DNA from: CAMEON01 sp963609805
GTDB taxonomy: Bacteria > Bacillota > Clostridia > Oscillospirales > CAG-272
DNA length: 17,576 nucleotides
Assembly (NCBI GenBank): GCA_963609805.1
Contig: CAVDLN010000028.1
Coordinates: 1 to 17,576, forward strand
Direction of reading: 5' to 3'
The notes below the pieces were generated by a model, which had not been told where the DNA came from, did not search any database, and was given only the letters and a program-made list of their open reading frames with translations. This document shows positions 8,001-14,313 of this stretch, in pieces. Each line of letters opens with the position of its first letter. Within the stretch, counting starts at the first letter, position 1. A program made the position numbers and the translations under genes.

Positions 8001-9025
8001 CGCTGGGCGTGCCTTCCCGTATGAATATCGGGCAGGTGCTGGAGGTGCATCTCGGCATTGCCGCCAAGCGGTTGGGATGGAAGATAATGACGCCCGTGTT
8101 CGACGGCGCCAACGAGAAGGACATCTCGGAATGCCTGCATATGGCAGATTACAGCCGCCCGCTGTTTGCCGGCGAGAATCCGGAGGGCAAGGATCTGTAC
8201 GAGATTGTACGCCCGGACGAGCCTCATGATATTGATGTGGCGCCGCGCCATGAGGGCGATACCCGTCATTGCTACCGCAAGCTGACACCCGAGCAGAGAG
8301 CCAACCCGGCCTATATCGAATCCCTTCGTCAGGCGGATACCCTCCGTCTGTTCGACGGAAAGACGATCCTGTACGACGGACGCACCGGTGAGCCGTTCGA
8401 CAATCCCGTTACCGTCGGCATCATGTATTATCTTAAGCTGCACCACCTGGTGGATGATAAGATTCACGCGCGCTCCAACGGCCCGTACTCTCTGGTTACG
8501 CAGCAGCCTCTGGGCGGCAAGGCTCAGTTCGGCGGACAGCGTTTCGGAGAGATGGAGGTCTGGGCACTGGAGGCATACGGCGCAGCCTACACGCTGCAGG
8601 AAATTCTGACCGTTAAGTCGGATGATATCAACGGACGCCGCAAGGCCTACGAAGCCATCATCAAGGGACAGAATATCCCGACGCCCGGCGTGCCCGAATC
8701 CTTCAAGGTTATGGTCAAAGAGCTGCAGGCACTGGCACTGGATATCCGCGTTCTGAATCAGGACGGCGAGGAAGTCAATCTGTCCGCACTGTGCAACGAG
8801 GATGATCAGCCGTCCTACCGCCGCCGCCTGCCGCGTACCGGACGTGACCCGGACGAGGAGGATATCGAACGCGCAACCGGTCAGTTCGTGGAGACGGGAG
8901 ACCTTTCCGATTCCTTCCTCATGGAGAAGAGCGAAGTGAATCCGGATGAGGAGTACAGCGACGAGACGGATTACGGCAGCGTCGGAGCGGACGGGGATGA
9001 TTCGTCCGACGGCTACGAAGAGTAA
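5030..9025 (+). CDS. rpoB: DNA-directed RNA polymerase subunit beta
   Basis: The beta subunit of the core polymerase, which forms one side of the active-site cleft and the rifamycin pocket. At 1331 residues it is longer than B. subtilis RpoB (about 1190). The rifamycin region reads FGSSQLSQFADQNNPL from residue 494, then THRRRLSALGPGG. Asp504, His514 and Ser519 align with E. coli D516, H526 and S531, so the common resistance positions are wild type. Ala503 replaces the usual Met (E. coli 515). Other hallmarks are CPIETPEGPNIGLI, GDKMAGRHGNKG (954-965), YDGRTGEPFDN and the QQPLGGKAQFGGQRFGEME segment. Extra length comes from about 66 residues inserted at about 1044-1109 and from an acidic tail at about 1256-1331. 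It has its own promoter and long leader and is followed 80 bases later by rpoC. Confidence 0.98.
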   Translation: MIQLKDQKLGENVRKSFSRTRFNLELPDLVEIQTRSYAWFLREGLTEVLHEVSPIEDFSHNFLIEFVSYTLDAKPNYPVEECKERDVNYSATLRVNVRLTNKQTGEVKQTDVFMGEFPLMTETGTFVINGAERVIVSQIVRSPGMYYASDIDKSGKPIYSAQVIPYRGAWLEYETDVNGVMYVRIDKTRKVPMTMFIRALGPETREEVYELLGEDDRLKVTFEKDECENLAAENHTSAHVEALKEIYKKLRPGEPPLVESAEALINNYFFDPKRYDIAPVGRYKFDKKMAISGRITGQVAADDVYSPLTGEMLCSAGTVINADLALTIEHAGVNSMNVRLENGDIVRVLSNNTLEPEYIIGCDLHDCGVREKVRTAILQEIVEACGGDLDEVKRQVRLRLAELCPKHITKDDIFASISYLVDLANGIGSVDDIDHLGNRRIRSVGEQLQNQFRIGFVRMEKIIRERMTTQDNDKLTPQALINVRPVVTAIREFFGSSQLSQFADQNNPLAELTHRRRLSALGPGGLSRDRASFDVRDVHYTQYGRMCPIETPEGPNIGLISYLTTYARISEYGFIEAPYRKVKRVYDENGKVTDQYVTDEVVYMTADAEDKYIVAQANEPLDETGHFINKKVTARERTEIASIDASRVDLMDVSPKMVVSVATAMIPFLENDDNTRALMGANMQKQAVPLMVSDNPIVGTGMEYKAAVDSGVVITAKRAGRVEHVEADKIVIVTDDGSKDSYTLRKFRRTNQGTCFNQRPIVHRDQMVSAGQVIADGPATKNGEVSLGKNALIGFMTWEGYNYEDAVLLNERLVRDDVYTSLHIEEYTHEARDTKLGPEEITREVPNVGDDVLKDLNADGIVKKGTEVRAGDILVGKITPKGETELTAEERLLRAIFGEKAREVRDTSLRLPHGESGVVVDVRVFSREQGDILPASVNKVVKVYIAQKRKISVGDKMAGRHGNKGVVSRILPPEDMPFLPDGTPLDIVLNPLGVPSRMNIGQVLEVHLGIAAKRLGWKIMTPVFDGANEKDISECLHMADYSRPLFAGENPEGKDLYEIVRPDEPHDIDVAPRHEGDTRHCYRKLTPEQRANPAYIESLRQADTLRLFDGKTILYDGRTGEPFDNPVTVGIMYYLKLHHLVDDKIHARSNGPYSLVTQQPLGGKAQFGGQRFGEMEVWALEAYGAAYTLQEILTVKSDDINGRRKAYEAIIKGQNIPTPGVPESFKVMVKELQALALDIRVLNQDGEEVNLSALCNEDDQPSYRRRLPRTGRDPDEEDIERATGQFVETGDLSDSFLMEKSEVNPDEEYSDETDYGSVGADGDDSSDGYEE

Positions 9026-9045
9026 TCGGCGTCTGATTCCGCATA

Positions 9046-9071
9046 CCCGCCCGGGAAAACCCCGGCGCGGG
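9046..9071 (+). other. Hairpin between rpoB and rpoC
   Basis: CCCGCCCGGG (9046-9055) pairs with CCCGG plus GCGGG (9061-9065, 9067-9071), with one bulged C and an AAAAC loop. No U-run follows, so it is not an intrinsic terminator. It could be a processing or stability element in the rpoB-rpoC message. Confidence 0.4.
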
Positions 9072-9093
9072 ATGCTCAATATAATGAATGAAT

Positions 9094-9097
9094 GGAG
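9094..9097 (+). promoter_or_regulatory. Ribosome binding site deciding the rpoC start
   Basis: GGAG with 8 bases to the GTG at 9106. The in-frame ATG at 9088 lies before this site and has no ribosome binding site of its own, so GTG is preferred. Confidence 0.7.
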
Positions 9098-9105
9098 AAG
9101 AAACT

Positions 9106-12100
9106 GTGGAGCGCAATGAAATTTCTTCCATTAAAATCGGTCTGGCTTCCCCGGAGATGATCCGGGAGTGGTCGTACGGCGAGGTGACCAAGCCGGAAAC
9201 CATCAACTACCGTACGCTGAAGCCGGAGGTAGGCGGACTGTTTTGCGAACGCATTTTCGGGCCGACCAAGGACGGCGCCTGCATGTGCGGCAAGTATAAA
9301 AATTCCCACAGCAAGGAAGTTATCAAGTGCGAGAAATGCGGCGTGGACGTAACCACCAAGAAGGTGCGCCGTGAACGCATGGGACACATTGAGCTGGCAA
9401 GCCCCGTGTCGCACATCTGGTATTTTAAGGCAATTCCTTCCCGGATGGCGTTGGTGCTGGATATTTCCCCCAAGCAGCTGGAGCAGGTTCTTTATTTCGC
9501 CGAAAATGTCGTGCTGGATCCGGGAACGACCCCGCTGCATACCGGCATGGTGCTGACCGAAAGCCAGTACGAAGAGTACCGCAACATGTACGGTGAGGAG
9601 TTCCGCGTCGGCATGGGTGCCGAGGCAGTCCGCGAGCTGCTTGCAGGCATCAATGTAGAGGAACTGTCCGCCAGCCTGAAGGAAGAGCTGTCCCGTGCTA
9701 CCGGACAGAAGAAAACCCGCATCATCAAGAGGCTGGAGGTCATTGAGGCATTCCGCGTGTCCGAGAACAAGCTGGAGTGGATGATCCTGAGTGCCCTGCC
9801 GGTTCTGCCCCCGGAAATCCGGTCTATGGTGCAGCTGGACGGCGGACGCTTTGCTTCCTCCGACCTGAATGAACTGTACCGCCGCGTGATTGCCCGCAAC
9901 AACCGACTCAAGAAGCTGCTCGAAATCAACACGCCCGACATCGTGGTCCGCAACGAGAAACGGATGCTGCAGGAGGCTGTGGACGCCCTTATCGATAACG
10001 GACGCCGCGGCAAGCCCGTGACGGGTCCTTCCAACCGTCCGCTGAAGTCTCTGTCCGAGATGCTCCGCGGCAAGCAGGGACGGTTCCGTCAGAACCTTCT
10101 CGGAAAGCGCGTGGACTATTCCGGACGTTCGGTTATCGTCGTAGGTCCTTCCCTGAAAATTTACCAGTGCGGCCTGCCTAAGGAAATGGCGCTGGAGCTG
10201 TTCAAGCCTTTCGTGGTCAAGCGGCTGGTTGAAATGGGAAAAGCATCCAATGTCAAGGATGCCCAGAAAAAGATTGAGCGCGTATATCCCGAGGTTTGGG
10301 ATGCGCTGGAGAATGTTATCAAGGGACATCCCGTGCTGCTCAACCGTGCGCCTACGCTGCACCGCCTGTCGATTCAGGCGTTTGAGCCCGTCCTGGTAGA
10401 GGGACGCGCCATCAAGCTGCACCCGCTGGTCTGCACGGCATTCAACGCGGACTTCGACGGAGACCAGATGCCTGTCCATGTACCGCTGTCGGTTGAGGCA
10501 CAGGCGGAGGCACGCTTCCTCATGCTGTCCTGCAACAACCTGCTCAAGCCTATGGACGGTAAGGCGGTTACCATTCCGACTCAGGACATGATTCTCGGTT
10601 CCTACTACCTGACTATGGAGAAGGAGGGCGAGCCGGGCGACCGCTGGCCGCTGCTGGATGCGGACGGAAATCCCATGCTGGATGAGGCCGGAGAGCCGAT
10701 GTACGGCTACCGGATGTTCCGCAACTTTGACGAGGCCATGATGGCGTACGTCAACCGGCAGCTGGGGCTGCACTCCCGCATCCGCGTGCGCATTGACCGC
10801 GATGTGAAGGAAACCGCTCCCGACGGAACCGAGTCGGTTGTCAAGCGCTCGGCTGTTATTGTTACCACGCTGGGTCGCCTGATTTTCAACAGCCCTCTGC
10901 CGCAGGATCTCGGATTTGTCGACCGTTCCGATCCGGCAAACACGTTCAAGCTGGAAGTGGAGTTTGTGGTAAAGAAGAAGCAGCTCGGTCAGATTATCGA
11001 CCGCTGCATCCGTGCGCACGGAACGTCCGTCTGCGCGGAGATGCTGGATAACATCAAGGCCATGGGCTATAAGTATTCCACGCAGGCATCCTTCTCGATT
11101 TCCGTTTACGACATGACCATTCCGCCCGAGAAGCCCGGATACATTGCCGATGCCATGAAGAAAGTGGATGAAATTTCCAGATTCTTCCGCCGCGGCGACC
11201 TGACCGAGGATGACCGTTACAAGGCGGTTATCGGCATCTGGAATGACGCGACCGAAAAGGTGACCACGGCACTGGATAAGGGCTTCAGCAAGTTCAACCC
11301 GATCAAGATCATGGCCGACTCCGGAGCCCGCGGCTCCATGACGCAGATGCGTCAGCTTGCCGGTATGCGCGGACTGATGTTCTCCGCAACAGGTAAGACC
11401 ATGGAGCTTCCTATCAAGTCCAACTTCCGTGAAGGTCTGAATATAACCGAGTACTTCATGGGCGCGCGTTCCTCCCGTAAGTCGCTGTCCGATACCGCTC
11501 TGCGTACCGCGGACTCCGGATACCTGACCCGCCGTCTGGTGGATGTTTCGCAGGAGGTTATCGTCCGCGAGGTTAACTGCGATACGGATAAGGGAACAAC
11601 GGTCAGCGATGTCATCAATGAGCACGAGAAGAACGTCCTGGAGCCGCTGGCAGACCGTATCATCGGACGCTTCACGCTGGGGAATGTTGTCGACCCCAAG
11701 ACCGGTGAGGTTCTGGTACCGAACGATACCATGATTTCCGAGGAGGATGCCGCTGCCATCACCAAGGCAGGCATCACGGAGGTTACGATCCGCACGCCGA
11801 TTCAGTGCCACGCGCGCTGGGGCATCTGCTCGCACTGCTACGGTGCGGATATGTCCACGGGCAAGCTGGTAAGCGTCGGCGAGGCAGTCGGAATTATTGC
11901 GGCACAGTCTATCGGCGAACCCGGTACACAGCTTACGATGCGTACCTTCCACTCCGGCGGTGTTGCAGGCTCGAATATCACACAGGGTCTTCCCCGTGTT
12001 GAAGAACTGTTCGAGGCCCGCACGCCCAAGAAGGTTGCCGTTATGGCAGAGAAGGCCGGCGTGGCGTACGTTCATCAGGATCCCGATATGCCCGGAGTCA

Positions 12101-12765
12101 GCGATGTGTTTATCCACGATGAGGATACGAACGCCGAGCTGGCAAAGTATCCGATTCCTTACGGTACGCGTCTGGCTGTGGCTACCGGCACTCATGTGAA
12201 GGTAGGGCAGGCCCTGACGGAAGGCTCCAAGTCGCTGACCGACATCATGCGGATTCAGGGATTGGACGAGGTGTATGCATACCTGATCAGAGAAGTCCAG
12301 ATGGTTTACCGTTCGCAGTCCTGTAATGTCAACGATAAGCACATTGAGATCATTGCCCGTCAGATGACGAGAAAGATCCGCATCGAGGACGCAGGCGACA
12401 CATCGCTTCTGCCCGGAGCAGTCGTTGACCGCAACGAGCTGGAGGAAATCAATAACAGCACACTCGCACAGGGCGAGGCGGACGGCATGGAGCTGAAACC
12501 CGCTTCCGGAACGCCTATTCTGCTGGGTATCACAAAGGCTGCCCTGCAGAGCGAATCCTTCCTGTCTGCGGCTTCCTTCCAGGAGACAACCAAGGTTCTG
12601 GCGGATGCCGCCATACGCGGAAAGGTCGATCATCTGCGCGGCCTGAAGGAGAATGTCATCATCGGACGCCTGATTCCTGCCGGAACGGGCATGGAATGCT
12701 ACAGGGACGTCACGGTCGAGACGGCCGAGCAGGCAGTCGAGGAAGCGGCCAATACGGCATCATAA
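9106..12765 (+). CDS. rpoC: DNA-directed RNA polymerase subunit beta'
   Basis: The catalytic subunit that holds the active-site magnesium. It has 1219 residues from the GTG start, near the 1199 of B. subtilis. Zinc site 1 is Cys59, 61, 75 and 78 (CMCGKY...CEKCGV). The catalytic NADFDGDQM lies at 447-455, with Asp449, 451 and 453 binding metal. Zinc site 2 is Cys825, 901, 908 and 911. The trigger loop has Met945-Arg946 and His949 (TMRTFHSGG), matching E. coli M932, R933 and H936. The protein ends with the usual FLSAASFQETT and LIPAGTGM segments. Oddities are Pro456 straight after the catalytic motif, Ser422 for Gly in LHRLGIQAFEP, and a divergent bridge-helix N-terminus (782-796). All catalytic and zinc residues are present, so it should be functional. 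It is co-transcribed with rpoB and closed by the terminator at 12791. Confidence 0.98.
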   Translation: MERNEISSIKIGLASPEMIREWSYGEVTKPETINYRTLKPEVGGLFCERIFGPTKDGACMCGKYKNSHSKEVIKCEKCGVDVTTKKVRRERMGHIELASPVSHIWYFKAIPSRMALVLDISPKQLEQVLYFAENVVLDPGTTPLHTGMVLTESQYEEYRNMYGEEFRVGMGAEAVRELLAGINVEELSASLKEELSRATGQKKTRIIKRLEVIEAFRVSENKLEWMILSALPVLPPEIRSMVQLDGGRFASSDLNELYRRVIARNNRLKKLLEINTPDIVVRNEKRMLQEAVDALIDNGRRGKPVTGPSNRPLKSLSEMLRGKQGRFRQNLLGKRVDYSGRSVIVVGPSLKIYQCGLPKEMALELFKPFVVKRLVEMGKASNVKDAQKKIERVYPEVWDALENVIKGHPVLLNRAPTLHRLSIQAFEPVLVEGRAIKLHPLVCTAFNADFDGDQMPVHVPLSVEAQAEARFLMLSCNNLLKPMDGKAVTIPTQDMILGSYYLTMEKEGEPGDRWPLLDADGNPMLDEAGEPMYGYRMFRNFDEAMMAYVNRQLGLHSRIRVRIDRDVKETAPDGTESVVKRSAVIVTTLGRLIFNSPLPQDLGFVDRSDPANTFKLEVEFVVKKKQLGQIIDRCIRAHGTSVCAEMLDNIKAMGYKYSTQASFSISVYDMTIPPEKPGYIADAMKKVDEISRFFRRGDLTEDDRYKAVIGIWNDATEKVTTALDKGFSKFNPIKIMADSGARGSMTQMRQLAGMRGLMFSATGKTMELPIKSNFREGLNITEYFMGARSSRKSLSDTALRTADSGYLTRRLVDVSQEVIVREVNCDTDKGTTVSDVINEHEKNVLEPLADRIIGRFTLGNVVDPKTGEVLVPNDTMISEEDAAAITKAGITEVTIRTPIQCHARWGICSHCYGADMSTGKLVSVGEAVGIIAAQSIGEPGTQLTMRTFHSGGVAGSNITQGLPRVEELFEARTPKKVAVMAEKAGVAYVHQDPDMPGVSDVFIHDEDTNAELAKYPIPYGTRLAVATGTHVKVGQALTEGSKSLTDIMRIQGLDEVYAYLIREVQMVYRSQSCNVNDKHIEIIARQMTRKIRIEDAGDTSLLPGAVVDRNELEEINNSTLAQGEADGMELKPASGTPILLGITKAALQSESFLSAASFQETTKVLADAAIRGKVDHLRGLKENVIIGRLIPAGTGMECYRDVTVETAEQAVEEAANTAS

Positions 12766-12790
12766 AAGAATCGGCTGCGATCTGTTCGCA

Positions 12791-12827
12791 CGGGGGAGAA
12801 TTCCGGATGGAATGCTCCCCCGTTTTT
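12791..12827 (+). terminator. Intrinsic terminator of rpoB-rpoC
   Basis: CGGGGGAG (12791-12798) pairs with CTCCCCCG (12815-12822), and ATTCC/GGAAT extend the stem past one mismatch to 14 positions around a GGAT loop. Five Ts follow at 12823-12827. It lies 25 bases after the rpoC stop and separates rpoBC from the str operon. Confidence 0.95.
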
Positions 12828-12972
12828 GACGGCCGACCGCAAAATTTCCGACGGGAAGGCAAAACGGCAGAAGGCGGAAGAAGCTGCTGATTGCAACATT
12901 ACGAAGCACGGGCGGATTCAAGAGGCACGTATTGTGCAAAAAGGAGAAATTATCGGGTAAAAGTCTGCTTAC
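12828..12972. other. Intergenic stretch between rpoC terminator and rpsL promoter; no supportable gene
   Basis: In B. subtilis a small L7Ae-family gene (ybxF) sits between rpoC and rpsL. Here nothing resembles it. One frame stays open from the terminator to a stop at about 12958 (last residues VQKGEIIG), but it has no start codon with a ribosome binding site, so I do not call it a gene. Confidence 0.5.
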
Positions 12973-13001
12973 TTGACAAATTGCCGCCTGCGTGATATAA
13001 T
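12973..13001 (+). promoter_or_regulatory. Perfect-consensus sigma-A promoter of the str operon
   Basis: TTGACA (12973-12978), exactly 17 bases, then TATAAT (12996-13001). It follows the rpoC terminator and should start transcription near 13008. The full match to both hexamers suits the high expression of ribosomal proteins, EF-G and EF-Tu. Confidence 0.95.
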
Positions 13002-13007
13002 ACTCAT

Positions 13008-13134
13008 GTTCGTGCCATGGGGTATTTATGCCATGATGCCGAATACAAGGAGACAGTCTCACCCGTCCGGCGGTCACTCCGGCGGTGTGCCTGTATATAA
13101 ACACCGAAATTCAGAAGAAGGAGGAAAAACAGGA
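13008..13134 (+). other. 5' leader of rpsL with repeats and possible hairpins
   Basis: About 127 bases. TGCCATG occurs twice near 13013-13035, and CATGG can pair with CCATG around a 10-base loop. TCCGGCGGT is repeated at 13066-13074 and 13078-13086, and CACC...GGTG flanks this pair, allowing a bulged stem. The ribosome binding site AAGGAGG (13118-13124) comes after these elements. A ribosomal-protein-binding leader is possible, but I recognise no known class. Confidence 0.4.
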
Positions 13135-13554
13135 ATGCCTACCCTTAACCAGCTTGTCCGTCAGGGACGTGCCGACAGAATGTACAAGTCCAAGGCACCC
13201 GCACTGCAGAAGGGCTTCAACAGCCTTGAGAGCAGGGCTACGGACAAATCCTCGCCCCAGAAGAGAGGCGTGTGCACAAAGGTTTCCACCATGACGCCCA
13301 AGAAGCCGAACTCTGCTATGCGTAAGTTTGCGAGAGTCCGTCTGACCAATGGCATGGAGGTTACGACCTACATCCCCGGTATCGGCCATAGCCTGCAGGA
13401 GCACTCTGTTGTGCTGATTCGTGGCGGACGTGTCCGTGACCTGCCCGGCGTGCGGTACCACATCATTCGCGGTACGCTTGACGCACAGGGTGTTGCCAAC
13501 CGTAACCAGAGCCGTTCCAAGTACGGCGCAAAGGCTCCCAAGAAGAAGAAGTAA
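13135..13554 (+). CDS. rpsL: 30S ribosomal protein S12
   Basis: S12 lies at the decoding centre and controls accuracy. It has 139 residues, the long Firmicutes form (B. subtilis 138; E. coli 124). The ATG at 13135 is set by AAGGAGG 10 bases upstream. An in-frame extension upstream to 12973 overlaps the promoter and is rejected. The streptomycin loop TPKKPNSA is intact, so the E. coli Lys42 position is conserved. The second loop reads GGRVRDLPGVRYH instead of GGRVKDLPGVRYH: Arg101 stands where E. coli has Lys87. The following Asp102 is the residue that RimO modifies in E. coli. The C-terminus is the usual basic tail (KAPKKKK). It is the first gene of the str operon. Confidence 0.98.
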   Translation: MPTLNQLVRQGRADRMYKSKAPALQKGFNSLESRATDKSSPQKRGVCTKVSTMTPKKPNSAMRKFARVRLTNGMEVTTYIPGIGHSLQEHSVVLIRGGRVRDLPGVRYHIIRGTLDAQGVANRNQSRSKYGAKAPKKKK

Positions 13555-13791
13555 TTCCGCTTGGGGGAAGCGCGCGGGAGGATTTCCGTGCGGCGCACAC
13601 TCCGCAGTGCGACAGAAAAGCGGAGGGGTAAAAAAGCAGTCATTTCAATACATACCTGTGTGACCCGCTGATTTCTGTGTTTATATACCGGCGTGTGCCG
13701 GACAGTCAGACTACACACATGGCTCGTAAACAGAAGAATGCTTTTGAGTACCTATGATTTCATTCAATACTAATGAAGGAGGGAAGTTACA
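13555..13791 (+). other. rpsL-rpsG intergenic region with competing hairpins
   Basis: An unusually long 237-base gap inside the operon. Overlapping perfect stems exclude one another: TGCGG/CCGCA (13589-13593 with 13602-13606), CGCAC/GTGCG (13594-13598 with 13607-13611) and CTCCGC/GCGGAG (13600-13605 with 13620-13625). A further CCGGC-GTGT-GCCGG hairpin lies at 13688-13701. In E. coli the equivalent gap holds the S7 translational-repression site, so a regulatory role is plausible. A 12-codon frame at 13719-13757 has no ribosome binding site. Confidence 0.4.
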
Positions 13792-14262
13792 GTGCCGAGA
13801 AGAGGTTCAATCTCGAAAAGAGATGTGCTGCCGGATCCGTTGTATAATTCCAAGCTGGTGACCAAGCTGGTAAACAACGTGATGTATGACGGCAAGAAGG
13901 GCGTAGCCCAGACTATCGTGTATGATGCATTCACCATCATTGCCGACAAGACGGGTGAGAATGCCCTGGAAGTTTTCCAGGCCGCGCTTGACAACATCAA
14001 GCCGGAGTTGGAGGTTAAGGCGCGCCGCGTCGGCGGTTCGACCTATCAGGTCCCGATGGACGTGCGCCCCGACCGTAAGCAGACATTGGCTCTCCGCTGG
14101 CTGATCAGCTATGCCCGGTCCCGCTCCGAGCGGACCATGGCAGAACGCCTGGCCGGCGAGATTCTGGATGCCAAGAACAGCATGGGCGGCGCCTTCAAGA
14201 AGAAGGAAGAGACCCATCGTATGGCTGAAGCGAACAAAGCGTTCGCACATTACAAGTATTGA
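13792..14262 (+). CDS. rpsG: 30S ribosomal protein S7
   Basis: S7 nucleates assembly of the 30S head by binding the 3' domain of 16S rRNA and lines the exit-tRNA site. It is 156 residues, the standard length. The start is GTG at 13792, supported by AAGGAGG 9 bases upstream and by the conserved opening MPRRGSISKRDVLPDP. Family hallmarks include VNNVMYDGKKGVAQTIVYDA, GGSTYQVPMDVRPDR and the RWLISYAR helix, then the C-terminal MAEANKAFAHY. It sits 237 bases after rpsL, a longer gap than usual, and 51 bases before fusA. Nothing is missing or odd in the protein. Confidence 0.98.
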   Translation: MPRRGSISKRDVLPDPLYNSKLVTKLVNNVMYDGKKGVAQTIVYDAFTIIADKTGENALEVFQAALDNIKPELEVKARRVGGSTYQVPMDVRPDRKQTLALRWLISYARSRSERTMAERLAGEILDAKNSMGGAFKKKEETHRMAEANKAFAHYKY

Positions 14263-14313
14263 TCCGCGGTTTGCTGCCGCTGATCGGTCAATTCAAAACC
14301 AAGGAGTAAATCA

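Noticed and set aside
9076..12633. Very long minus-strand open frame opposite rpoC (and similar ones opposite rpoB, fusA and tuf)
   Set aside because: These follow from the codon bias of highly expressed genes, where the reverse frame lacks stops. The proteins have no family features and the plus strand is certain.
12826..12960. Short open frame ending VQKGEIIG between rpoC and rpsL
   Set aside because: It runs out of the terminator, has only a TTG with no ribosome binding site, and does not resemble L7Ae/YbxF.
12973..13134. N-terminal extension of S12 in the same frame
   Set aside because: It covers the promoter and leader. The S12 family starts at MPTLNQL, which has AAGGAGG ahead of it at 13118-13124.
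13719..13757. 12-codon frame MARKQKNAFEYL between rpsL and rpsG, possible leader peptide
   Set aside because: It has no ribosome binding site and no attenuator-like terminator after it. It is too short to support without conservation data.
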